From Micromonospora sp. WMMD980 (GTDB lineage: Bacteria > Actinomycetota > Actinomycetes > Mycobacteriales > Micromonosporaceae): a DNA stretch of 64,000 bases. The number at the start of each line of letters is the position of its first letter. Position 1 is the stretch's first letter. A model generated the notes under the pieces. The model did no database searches, was not told where the DNA came from, and saw nothing but the letters and a program-made list of their open reading frames with translations. A program made the translations under genes and the position numbers. Of the stretch, positions 16,782 through 24,763 are shown piece after piece. The DNA lies in assembly GCF_029626035.1 (NCBI RefSeq), contig NZ_JARUBE010000003.1, positions 6,386,001 to 6,450,000 of the forward strand, in the 5' to 3' direction.

Positions 16782-16850
16782 GTTTCCCGGGTCCCCGGAT
16801 GCCGCCACCGCGGCGAGGTGGCGTGGATCTTGGCGACCGACCCGGGAAAC
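16782..16850. repeat. Nested inverted repeats between ada-alkA and hypothetical gene
   Basis: GTTTCCCGGGTC (16782-16793) and GACCCGGGAAAC (16839-16850) are perfect complements 45 bp apart. Inside, CGCCACC and GGTGGCG form a second stem. The element sits in the 242-bp divergent intergenic region and includes ATCTTGG, reminiscent of family A arms. Regulatory site or small dispersed element. Confidence 0.55.
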
Positions 16851-16935
16851 TGTCGTAAGTGGTCGGTACCGTCCCGCCACCAACTCAAGAAAAGGTGCGT
16901 GGCATGGCGAGCGTGGCCGGGCGGGGTGTCCGCTG

Positions 16936-17400
16936 ATGCGATCGGGGCGAGCGCGCATCGACGCCGCGGTGGTGCAGGGCTTCTACGACCGGATGCGGGC
17001 GGTGGCGCCGGCCGCCTACGGCGCGATCGAGCGGGACCGGGTCGGCGACCCGGGGCGACCCTTCCCCGACACCGCCTGCGGCCGGCTGGTCGGCTCGCTC
17101 GACCCCGCCGGGCTGCGGGCGCTGGGCATGTGGGCGCACCACTGGTGCATGCGGTTCTACGACGACGACACCCGGGCCGGGGTGCGGTTGGTGCGGGAGA
17201 TCGCCGCCCGGTCCGGCCTCGGCTGGACCGTCGACGAGGTGCGCTGGCTGCTCGACCGCTCCCACGAGGCCGGGCCCGCCGTCGCGCACCGGTTCGCGCT
17301 GCCGCTCGCCGCCGCCGCCGAGCTGCCGCCCGACGGGGTGGCCGACGCGGTGGCCGACGACGCCCGGCCCGACGGGTGGCGCCGGCTGCGGGCCGGCTGA
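16936..17400 (+). CDS. Conserved-looking hypothetical protein
   Basis: 154 residues from ATG 16936. Strong third-position GC supports coding. The centre contains ALGMWAHHWCMRFYDDDTRAG, a His/Asp-rich segment that could bind metal, followed by VDEVRWLLDRSHEAGP. No family recognised. A ten-codon ORF (16904-16936) preceded by AAAAGG ends in a TGATG overlap with this start, so translation may be coupled through a mini-leader. Its last 244 bp are antisense to the tail of the EamA gene. Confidence 0.6.
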   Translation: MRSGRARIDAAVVQGFYDRMRAVAPAAYGAIERDRVGDPGRPFPDTACGRLVGSLDPAGLRALGMWAHHWCMRFYDDDTRAGVRLVREIAARSGLGWTVDEVRWLLDRSHEAGPAVAHRFALPLAAAAELPPDGVADAVADDARPDGWRRLRAG

Positions 17401-18311
17401 GGGGGCGACACCCCGACCTCGGGTCCAGCGGCCGGCGCGCCGGGCCGGCCGCCGGTCGCGGTCCGGTCCGGAAGCTGGCCGAGCACCAGGGCGGCGACGG
17501 CCACCGCGAAGCCGGCGAGCTGGACCGGCCCGAGCGCCTGGCCGAGCACCAGCCACCCCAGCGCCGCGGCGGTCAGCGGGCTGAGCGCGCCGAGCATCGA
17601 CACCTGCGCCACCGGGAGCCGAGCCGCGCCCCGGAACCACAGCACGTACGCCAGCGCGGTGCCGACCAGCCCGAGCCACGCGTACCCGAGCAGGGCCGGT
17701 CCGTCGGGCGCGGGCGGTGCGCCCTCGACGGCGGCGGCGACCGGCACGATCAGCAGGCCGCCGGCGACAAGCTGCCAGCTGGTGGCCGCCAGCGTGCCCA
17801 CCCCCGGCGGTCGGCCCCAGCGGCGGGTGAGCACCAGCCCGGTGGCCATGGCCGCGGTGCCGGCGAGGCCGGCGGCGACGCCGAGCGGGTCGAGCCCGGC
17901 GCCGGGCCGCAGCACGACCAGCGCGACGCCGGCCGGGGCGGCCACGGCGGCGAGCAGCGCGGGGCGGCCCGGCCGGTCCCGGAGCAGGGTGACGGTGAGC
18001 ACCGCGACCAGCAGCGGCTGGGCGGCGCCGAGCACCGCCGCGGTGCCGCCGGGCAGCCGGTAGGCGGCGAGGAAGAGCAGCGGGAAGAACGCCCCGATGT
18101 TGAGCGTGCCGAGCAGGGCGGCCCGCCCCCACCAGATGCCGTGCGGTCGGCGGCGGGTCAGGGCCAGCAGCAGCAGGCCCGCCGGCAAGGCCCGGATCGC
18201 CCCGGCCCAGAGCGGGCGGTCGGCGGGCAGCAGTTCTGCGGTCACCAGATAGGTGGTGCCCCAGGTGGCGGGCGCGAGCGCGGTGAGCGCGACGTCGGTC
18301 CGGCGGGTCAT
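17157..18311 (-). CDS. EamA/DMT-family transporter with unusual C-terminal tail
   Basis: 384 residues from ATG 18311 (GAGG 5-6 nt upstream; GTG 18314 possible). Ten hydrophobic helices in residues about 7-300 in the duplicated EamA pattern, starting LTALAPATWGTTYLVTAELL. EamA proteins usually end near residue 300; here about 85 further residues rich in Ser, Arg and Pro run antisense through the 3' half of the hypothetical gene at 16936-17400. The tail is probably read-through after loss of an original stop. Metabolite or drug export is likely. Divergent MarR gene at 18405 is the probable regulator. Confidence 0.85.
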   Translation of the reverse strand: MTRRTDVALTALAPATWGTTYLVTAELLPADRPLWAGAIRALPAGLLLLALTRRRPHGIWWGRAALLGTLNIGAFFPLLFLAAYRLPGGTAAVLGAAQPLLVAVLTVTLLRDRPGRPALLAAVAAPAGVALVVLRPGAGLDPLGVAAGLAGTAAMATGLVLTRRWGRPPGVGTLAATSWQLVAGGLLIVPVAAAVEGAPPAPDGPALLGYAWLGLVGTALAYVLWFRGAARLPVAQVSMLGALSPLTAAALGWLVLGQALGPVQLAGFAVAVAALVLGQLPDRTATGGRPGAPAAGPEVGVSPPQPARSRRHPSGRASSATASATPSGGSSAAAASGSANRCATAGPASWERSSSQRTSSTVQPRPDRAAISRTNRTPARVSSS

Positions 18312-18327
18312 CACGGCCTCTTTCTAT

Positions 18328-18363
18328 GACACTAAGTATCTTAGCCCTAAGCCACTTGGTGTC
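18328..18363. promoter_or_regulatory. Overlapping dyad operator between EamA and MarR genes
   Basis: CTAAG (18332-18336) and CTTAG (18340-18344) form a palindrome with a 3-bp centre. The same half-site recurs at 18347-18351, and outer arms GACACTAAG (18328-18336) and CTTGGTGTC (18355-18363) form a wider dyad. The site lies in the 93-bp divergent promoter region and is a good MarR operator candidate. Confidence 0.65.
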
Positions 18364-18404
18364 GAGTAAAAGCGGAAGGGCGAGGTACGGCACAATCGAC
18401 AGCC

Positions 18405-18923
18405 GTGGCAACGGACGAGGTCGACGCGATCGTCGAGCAGTGGCGTCGGGAACGGCCCGGCATGCGGCCCGAGCCGATGGCGGTCTTCGGTCGCATCTAC
18501 CGGCTGGCCCGGCTGGTCGGCGACCGCCAGGAGAAGGTGTACGCCGGCTGGGGCATCGGTCGGGGCGAGTTCGACGTGCTCGCCGCGCTGCGCCGCGCCG
18601 GCGCGCCGTACACCCTCGCGCCGAAGGCGCTCACCGCCACGCTGATGCTCACCTCCGGCGGGATGACCGGCCGGCTCGACCGACTGGAGCGGGCCGGGTT
18701 GGTGCGGCGCGCGCCCGACCCGGCCGACCGGCGGGCGCTGCGGGTCAGCCTCACCGACGCCGGCCGCCGGGTGGTCGAGGAGTCGGCGGAGGCCGGGCTG
18801 GAGGTGCAGCGCCGGATCCTCGACGCGCTGCCCCCCGCCGAGCAGGACCGGCTGGCCGACCTGCTGCGGACGCTGCTCGCCGCCGCCGAGGCGGCGGAAC
18901 CGGCGCCGGACGGGGCACAATGA
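18405..18923 (+). CDS. MarR-family transcriptional regulator
   Basis: 172 residues from GTG 18405. A winged helix lies at about residues 50-125, with recognition-helix region LMLTSGGMTGRLDRLERAGLV and the wing DPADRRALRVSLTDAG, which are classical MarR features. Likely a homodimeric repressor that senses a small molecule. Divergent from the EamA exporter with an overlapping-dyad operator between, the standard layout for a MarR protein controlling an efflux pump. CACAAT lies 8 nt before GTG, so a leaderless start is plausible. Confidence 0.9.
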   Translation: MATDEVDAIVEQWRRERPGMRPEPMAVFGRIYRLARLVGDRQEKVYAGWGIGRGEFDVLAALRRAGAPYTLAPKALTATLMLTSGGMTGRLDRLERAGLVRRAPDPADRRALRVSLTDAGRRVVEESAEAGLEVQRRILDALPPAEQDRLADLLRTLLAAAEAAEPAPDGAQ

Positions 18924-18953
18924 TCTCGACAGCCACCGGCCGGAAGGACGCCC

Positions 18954-19706
18954 GTGCCCGCCTCTGAACCGACGATCGTCGCCACCAGCATGGGCTACTT
19001 CAGCCGGCGCCGGGGCCCGTGGGACGCCCGGCCCAGCCAACTCTTCGAGCACATGGCCGAACTGGCGCAGGCCGGCGACGCGCCCCGGGTCTGCTACCTC
19101 GGCCAGGCCGTCGGCGACCAGCCCACCGGCCTCACCGTGTTCTACGGCGCGTTCGCGAACACCCGGTACCGCGCGTCGCACCTGGCGCTCTTCCCGATGC
19201 CCACCGTCGACGACGTCCGGGCGCACCTGCTCGCCCAGGACATCATCTGGGTCGGCGGCGGCAGCGTGGCGAACCTGTGCGCGGTGTGGCGGGTGCACGG
19301 CCTGCCGGAGATCCTGCACGAGTGCTGGCAGGCCGGCGTGGTGCTCGGCGGCGTCTCCGCCGGCTCGATCTGCTGGCACACCGGTGGCGCGACCGACAGC
19401 TACGGCCCCGACCTGCGGGCCTTCACCGACGGGCTGGGCTGGCTCCCGTACGGCAACGGGGTGCACTACGACAGCGAGGAGCAGCGCCGGCCGCTGATGC
19501 ACCGGCTGGTCGCCGACGGGACGCTGCCGACCAGCCACTGCACCGACGACGGCGTCGGGCTGGTCTACCGGGGCACCGAGCTGGCCGAGGCGGTGGCCGA
19601 CCGGCCGGACGTGGCCGCGTACGAGCTGGTGCGCGCCGAGGACGGCACGGTGCGGGAGACCCGGATCGAGCCCCGGCTGCTGCCCGCCGGGCCGGACGGC
19701 CGGTAG
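18954..19706 (+). CDS. pepE: Peptidase E (S51 family)
   Basis: 250 residues from GTG 18954, with GGAAGGA just upstream. Nucleophile Ser135 in GGVSAGSICW, preceded by the oxyanion-type WVGGGSVANL motif. S51 peptidases are cytoplasmic and cleave Asp-X dipeptides; related branches include cyanophycinase. Catalytic His is probably the one in SHCTDDG (about 187). It follows marR by 30 bp in the same direction, and ychF follows after 20 bp with its own -10 box. Confidence 0.85.
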   Translation: MPASEPTIVATSMGYFSRRRGPWDARPSQLFEHMAELAQAGDAPRVCYLGQAVGDQPTGLTVFYGAFANTRYRASHLALFPMPTVDDVRAHLLAQDIIWVGGGSVANLCAVWRVHGLPEILHECWQAGVVLGGVSAGSICWHTGGATDSYGPDLRAFTDGLGWLPYGNGVHYDSEEQRRPLMHRLVADGTLPTSHCTDDGVGLVYRGTELAEAVADRPDVAAYELVRAEDGTVRETRIEPRLLPAGPDGR

Positions 19707-19712
19707 ACCGCG

Positions 19713-19718
19713 TAAGCT
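19713..19718 (+). promoter_or_regulatory. Candidate leaderless -10 box for ychF (TAAGCT)
   Basis: TAAGCT ends 8 nt before GTG 19727, with no ribosome site between. Confidence 0.45.
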
Positions 19719-19726
19719 GGCTCGTC

Positions 19727-20812
<1,086 letters not shown>

Positions 20813-20853
20813 ACCCGGCTCGTTTCCGCATTCCTGCCAGCCGCCGCTAGCGT

Positions 20854-21105
20854 GTGCTCCGTGAACCTCACGACCACCTCACCTTCGGCTGTCGGGTCGG
20901 CCCGGTGATCGGCTCTCCGGCGCCCGCCGCGACGCTCGTCAACGGTGGCGAGGTTGCCGGCGACAACCCGATCTTCGGTCGCAAGCTCAGCCGGGAAGAG
21001 GGGTTGGGGCACCCTCGGCTCGCCGAGTTCTGGCACGTCGTCGACCTGATCCTGGAGCAGGACGACCTCGTGCGCCGGCACCTCTACGGAGCGGTGGCGG
21101 AGTAG
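20854..21105 (+). pseudogene. Small hypothetical ORF, possibly frameshifted
   Basis: The frame encodes about 83 residues ending LGHPRLAEFWHVVDLILEQDDLVRRHLYGAVAE, which has an amphipathic helical look. The best start, GTG 20861, has a TAGCGT -10 box 7 nt upstream but is in another frame and stops after 15 codons. In the longer frame no good start is visible (TTG/ATG-like at 20854 or GTG at 20905). This suggests a small gene broken by an indel near 20900, or a weakly coding ORF. No family recognised. Confidence 0.35.
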
Positions 21106-21113
21106 CCACGCGA

Positions 21114-21695
21114 TCAGCTCTTGCGGCCTGGCACCAGCCTGGTCAGCTCAATCGTGATCGGGAACGGCACCGCTGTGCGTAGCTCGTGCCGATGGATTCC
21201 GGCCGGCGCGTACGAGCGAGTGGGCCCGTCGAGCTCGTACGCGTGAACCGCCGGTGATCCGTCCTCGTCCTCGACCCGCCAGTAATTGGCGATACCCGCC
21301 TCCGCGTACTTGCGCAGCTTGACGCTGCGGTCCCGGTGCGCGGACTCCGGTGAGACCACCTCAACGACCAGGAGTGTCTCCTCGGGCGTGTAGAAGGTGC
21401 GGGACGGGTCGTAGGGCGCCGTCGTGGCAAGGAGATCGGGCTCGGGGCGGTTCCATCTGTCGAGCCGGATTGTGATTTCCCGGTCGACCTCGATGCCTGG
21501 CGGCGCCTGGTCCGTCAGAGAGTTCACCAGTGCGGTGACCATCCGGGCGTGCCAGACCCGCTGGGGGGACATCATGAAGACGAGCGCTCCATCGATGAGT
21601 TCGGTGTGCCGCGGCGCTTCGGCCAACTGGTCCAGGTCCTCGGAATACCAGCCCTCAGGGCGAGGTGGCCGCATCCACTCGGGCACCGCAGTCAT
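21114..21695 (-). CDS. Uma2-family putative endonuclease (DUF820)
   Basis: 193 residues from ATG 21695, preceded by GTGAGG; the frame opens further upstream without a better start. PD-(D/E)XK-like core: PEPDLLA followed by LLVVEVVSPES, then RSVKLRKYAEAGIANYW, all diagnostic of Uma2. These proteins are very common in actinomycetes and cyanobacteria; nuclease activity is predicted and a biological role is unknown. A second Uma2 gene lies at 36003-36551 with only weak similarity. Confidence 0.88.
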   Translation of the reverse strand: MTAVPEWMRPPRPEGWYSEDLDQLAEAPRHTELIDGALVFMMSPQRVWHARMVTALVNSLTDQAPPGIEVDREITIRLDRWNRPEPDLLATTAPYDPSRTFYTPEETLLVVEVVSPESAHRDRSVKLRKYAEAGIANYWRVEDEDGSPAVHAYELDGPTRSYAPAGIHRHELRTAVPFPITIELTRLVPGRKS

Positions 21696-21835
21696 GACCT
21701 CACGGTAGCACCAGGTAACGGGTCTGACCTGCGCGCGTACACCGTCGGTGCGGACGTCGTCCGGGTCGAGCCGCATCGATGTGGGTATCAGAGTGCGGCA
21801 CCGTAACAGGCGGTGGGTTGCGCGAGAAGCTTGGC

Positions 21836-22162
21836 GTGACGGACGACATGTACGGGCACGTCGTCGAGACCGACGGCGCCGTGGTGCGGTTCATGCTCGG
21901 CGGCCGTGGAGATGCCGAGACCGTCGACAACGTCGACGCGCACATCTACCTCGCCGACGGTAGCCACCGGTACGCCACCTTCTTCACCCTCGGCGCCGTG
22001 CAGGAGGTCCTGACCCGGCATGCCCGCACCGGAGAGACAGGCGGTGGTCGTTACTTCTGGTGTTCGGATCAGGTGAGGAAACCTAGGCGGTCCGGGGCCG
22101 ATCAGAGATCTTGGTACGAACACGTGCACCCGCCGGTACCCGTGCGTACCAAGATCTGCTGA
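21836..22162 (+). CDS. Small hypothetical protein whose C-terminus is encoded by a palindromic repeat
   Basis: 108 residues from GTG 21836 (ATG 21848 also possible). The body, MYGHVVETDGAVVRF, then DAHIYLADGSHRYATFFTL and GGGRYFWCSDQV, looks like a compact alpha/beta domain and is well biased. After about residue 82 the sequence changes to low-quality residues, and from base 22106 it runs through dispersed palindrome family A copy 2, which supplies the last 17 residues and leads into the TGA. The natural C-terminus appears lost. Function unknown; immunity-like or regulatory small protein cannot be excluded. Confidence 0.5.
   Translation: MTDDMYGHVVETDGAVVRFMLGGRGDAETVDNVDAHIYLADGSHRYATFFTLGAVQEVLTRHARTGETGGGRYFWCSDQVRKPRRSGADQRSWYEHVHPPVPVRTKIC
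22106..22157. repeat. Dispersed palindromic repeat, family A copy 2
   Basis: AGATCTTGGTACG (22106-22118) pairs with CGTACCAAGATCT (22145-22157). The outer arms match family A copy 1 at 10858-10906, while the loops differ. It overlaps the 3' end of the small ORF at 21836. Confidence 0.7.
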
Positions 22163-22305
22163 GTCGTTGTCGACATCAGGTCTACAGGCGCACGGACCGC
22201 CACCCCGCGTCGGCGTAACTGCAGGGAACAAGGCTCGTGGCATCACGATGGCGTCGGCATGGTTGCTGCTCAAGCGGGCCTGATGCGCGGATCCGCCAAA
22301 GTGTG

Positions 22306-22366
22306 GTGCCATAGTGATGCCATGAAGGCTTGCCGCGGTGCCATGCTGTGTGCCACAGTAGTGCCA
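22306..22366 (+). promoter_or_regulatory. Phased TGCCA direct repeats in the HicB-like promoter
   Basis: TGCCA occurs at 22307, 22318, 22339, 22351 and 22362, spacings 11, 21, 12 and 11 bp, so all copies face one side of the helix. Four are in the form GTGCCA. The last overlaps the ATG at 22366. This is the usual form of a ribbon-helix-helix operator, pointing to autoregulation. Confidence 0.65.
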
Positions 22367-22884
22367 TGGACTTGACCTCGTATGTGAGCAACCTCGGGCG
22401 GGAGTTCGCCGCGCTCGCCGAAGCCGGTGGTGAGGAGTCGCGTGCGCTGGTCGAGCGCCTGACCGGGCCGCTGGAGTCGGCGATCCGGATGACCCTGCTG
22501 GACGCGTTGTCGGCCGCCGCCGACGAGATCACCCGGGAGTTGGCCCCGGGCTCGGTCGAGCTGCGACTGCGGGGCCGCGACCCCGAGTTCGTGGTGACCG
22601 TGCCGCCCACCGAGCCGCTCCTCGCCACGCCCGAGGCCGGCGTGGCGTCCGACATCGACCTGCCGGTCACCGAGGACGGCCCGGTCGCCCGGATCAACGT
22701 CCGCATGCCCGAGCCGCTCAAGGCCGCGGTCGAGGTGGCCGCGGCCGCCGAGGGGCGGTCGGTGAACGCCTGGCTGGTCCGGGCCGCCGCCGCCGGCCTG
22801 CGGGGCGCCGACCGGGAGCCTCGTCCCGAGCCACCCCACATCGGGGCGCGGTCCCAGCGGCGGTTCACCGGCTGGGTGCGCTGA
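22366..22884 (+). CDS. HicB-like protein with C-terminal ribbon-helix-helix
   Basis: 172 residues from ATG 22366; no ribosome site, so a leaderless message is likely. An N-terminal helical region (1-65) is followed by a short acidic linker and an Arc/HicB-type ribbon-helix-helix at about 108-146 (ARINVRMPEPLKAAVEVAAAAEGRSVNAWLVRA). Databases label similar proteins HicB-family antitoxins, but no HicA toxin gene is next to it. Phased operators upstream support a DNA-binding autorepressor. It may also control the DUF4097-ABC operon that starts 83 bp downstream. Confidence 0.75.
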   Translation: MDLTSYVSNLGREFAALAEAGGEESRALVERLTGPLESAIRMTLLDALSAAADEITRELAPGSVELRLRGRDPEFVVTVPPTEPLLATPEAGVASDIDLPVTEDGPVARINVRMPEPLKAAVEVAAAAEGRSVNAWLVRAAAAGLRGADREPRPEPPHIGARSQRRFTGWVR

Positions 22885-22966
22885 CCGCGCCGCGCCGCAC
22901 CACTTCTCCTCTCACGTCCCCCTGACCTGCGGGGACGACCCACCCACCCAGGATGCGGGGACAACC

Positions 22967-23806
22967 ATGCCTGTTTTCGACACGCCCGAATCGATCTCCG
23001 TCACGATGGATCTCGGTATCGCCTCGGTGCGGATCGCCGCGAGCGACCGCGCCGACACCGTGGTCGAGGTCCGCCCGAGCAACGGCGACGACGAGTCCGA
23101 CGTGCAGGCCGCCGCGCAGGTACGCGTCGACTACACCGACGGCACGCTCCAGGTCACCGGCCCGAGGCGTGCCTTCGACTTCTCGAAGAAGAGCAGGTCG
23201 GTGGAGGTCTCCATCGAGCTGCCGACCGACTCCCGGCTGGCCGCGCACCTGCTGATGGGCGACGTGGTGGCCGCCGGTCGGCTCGGCGAGACCCGGGTCA
23301 AGACGACCGGGAACGTCCGGCTGGAGCTGACCGGGCCGCTGCGCCTGCACACCGGCGTCGGCCGCGTCACCGTCGACGGCGTCACCGGCGACGCGGAGAT
23401 CTCCACCGGCTCCGGCACCGTCCAGATCGGCCGGGTCGAGGGCACCCTGGCGGTCAAGAACTCCAACGGCGACACCACTATCGACGCGGCCACCGGCGAC
23501 GTACGGGTCCGCAACGCCAACGGCGCCATCGAGGTGGCCCGCGCCGGCGCGGGCGTGGACGCGAAGACCTCCAACGGCGGTATCCGCGTCGCCGAGGTGG
23601 TACGCGGCTCGGTGGTGCTCGGCACGGCCATGGGCGACCTGGACATCGGTGTCGCCCAGGGCACCGCCGCGTGGCTGGAGGTCAACACCGGCTTCGGCCA
23701 GGTGCGCAACCTCCTGGAGAGCACCGCCCGGCCCGACGGTGCCGAGCAGACCGTCGAGGTGCGCGGCCGCACCTCCTACGGCGACATCACCGTCCACCGG
23801 TCCTGA
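22967..23806 (+). CDS. DUF4097 beta-strand repeat protein
   Basis: 279 residues from ATG 22967 with GGGGAC upstream. No signal peptide. From about residue 85 to the end a regular series of short beta repeats is visible (VTVDGVTGDAEISTGSGTVQI, GDVRVRNANGAIEVARAGAG, and so on), the DUF4097 adhesin-like solenoid. The family is common beside ABC-2 transporters in actinomycetes; function unknown. It is 12 bp ahead of the ATPase gene and very likely in the same operon. Confidence 0.88.
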   Translation: MPVFDTPESISVTMDLGIASVRIAASDRADTVVEVRPSNGDDESDVQAAAQVRVDYTDGTLQVTGPRRAFDFSKKSRSVEVSIELPTDSRLAAHLLMGDVVAAGRLGETRVKTTGNVRLELTGPLRLHTGVGRVTVDGVTGDAEISTGSGTVQIGRVEGTLAVKNSNGDTTIDAATGDVRVRNANGAIEVARAGAGVDAKTSNGGIRVAEVVRGSVVLGTAMGDLDIGVAQGTAAWLEVNTGFGQVRNLLESTARPDGAEQTVEVRGRTSYGDITVHRS

Positions 23807-23818
23807 GGGAGAGCGACC

Positions 23819-24763
23819 ATGACCACGAATCAGATCTCGGTCACCGGGCTCCGGAAGTCGTTCGGCGACCACGTCGTGCTCGACGGCATCGACCTGCGCG
23901 TACCCGGGGGAACGGTCTTCTCGCTGCTCGGCGCGAACGGCGCGGGGAAGACCACCACCCGGATCCTGTCCACCCTGCTCGCCGCCGACGCCGGCGAGGT
24001 GCGGGTGGCCGGGCGCGACCTGGCCCGCGAGCCGGACGCGGTGCGCGCCGCGATCGGCGTCACCGGGCAGTTCTCCGCGGTGGACAAGCTGCTCACCGGC
24101 GCGGAGAACCTGCGGCTGATGGCCGACCTGCACCACCTGTCCCGGAACGAGGGCCGGCGGCGGACCGCCGGGCTGCTCGAACGGTTCGGCCTCACCGAGG
24201 CGGCCGGCAAGCCGGCGTCGACCTACTCCGGTGGCATGCTGCGCCGGCTCGACCTGGCGATGACGCTGGTCGGTGACCCGCGCGTGATCTTCCTGGACGA
24301 GCCGACCACCGGGCTCGACCCGCGCAGCCGCCGCGACATGTGGCAGATCGTCCGCGACCTGGTGGCCGGTGGCGTCACCATCTTCCTGACCACCCAGTAC
24401 CTGGAGGAGGCGGACGAGCTGGCCGACCGGATCGCGGTCCTGGACCGCGGCCGGGTGGTCGCCGAGGGCACGCCCGACGAGCTGAAGCGCCGCATCCCCG
24501 GCGGGCACGTCCGGTTGCGGTTCGCCGACCCGCAGGCCCTCGAAGCGGCCGTACGGGTGCTCGACCGGGCCACCCGCGACACCGACGCGCTCGCCCTGCG
24601 GGTGCCCGGCGACGGCAGCCTGCGCTCGCTACGGGCGCTGATCGGCCAGCTCGACGACCGGGGCGTCGAGGTCGACGAGCTGTCCGTGCACACCCCCGAC
24701 CTCGACGACGTCTTCCTCGCCCTCACCGGCGACCCCAGCCACGGGAAGGTGACCGCGCGATGA
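23819..24763 (+). CDS. DrrA-like ABC transporter ATP-binding protein
   Basis: 314 residues. Walker A GANGAGKTT, Q-loop TGQFSAVD, signature YSGGMLRRLDLA, Walker B VIFLDEPTTGLD and a C-terminal regulatory domain of about 80 residues ending in the DLDDVFLALTG motif typical of the daunorubicin-resistance (DrrA) subfamily. It should power the permease encoded next. ATGA overlap with it shows coupling. Family substrates are drugs or lipids, but none can be named here. Confidence 0.93.
   Translation: MTTNQISVTGLRKSFGDHVVLDGIDLRVPGGTVFSLLGANGAGKTTTRILSTLLAADAGEVRVAGRDLAREPDAVRAAIGVTGQFSAVDKLLTGAENLRLMADLHHLSRNEGRRRTAGLLERFGLTEAAGKPASTYSGGMLRRLDLAMTLVGDPRVIFLDEPTTGLDPRSRRDMWQIVRDLVAGGVTIFLTTQYLEEADELADRIAVLDRGRVVAEGTPDELKRRIPGGHVRLRFADPQALEAAVRVLDRATRDTDALALRVPGDGSLRSLRALIGQLDDRGVEVDELSVHTPDLDDVFLALTGDPSHGKVTAR

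Noticed and set aside
22366..22884. HicAB toxin-antitoxin system
   Set aside because: Only a HicB-like RHH protein is present; no HicA-type small basic gene with a conserved His is next to it.
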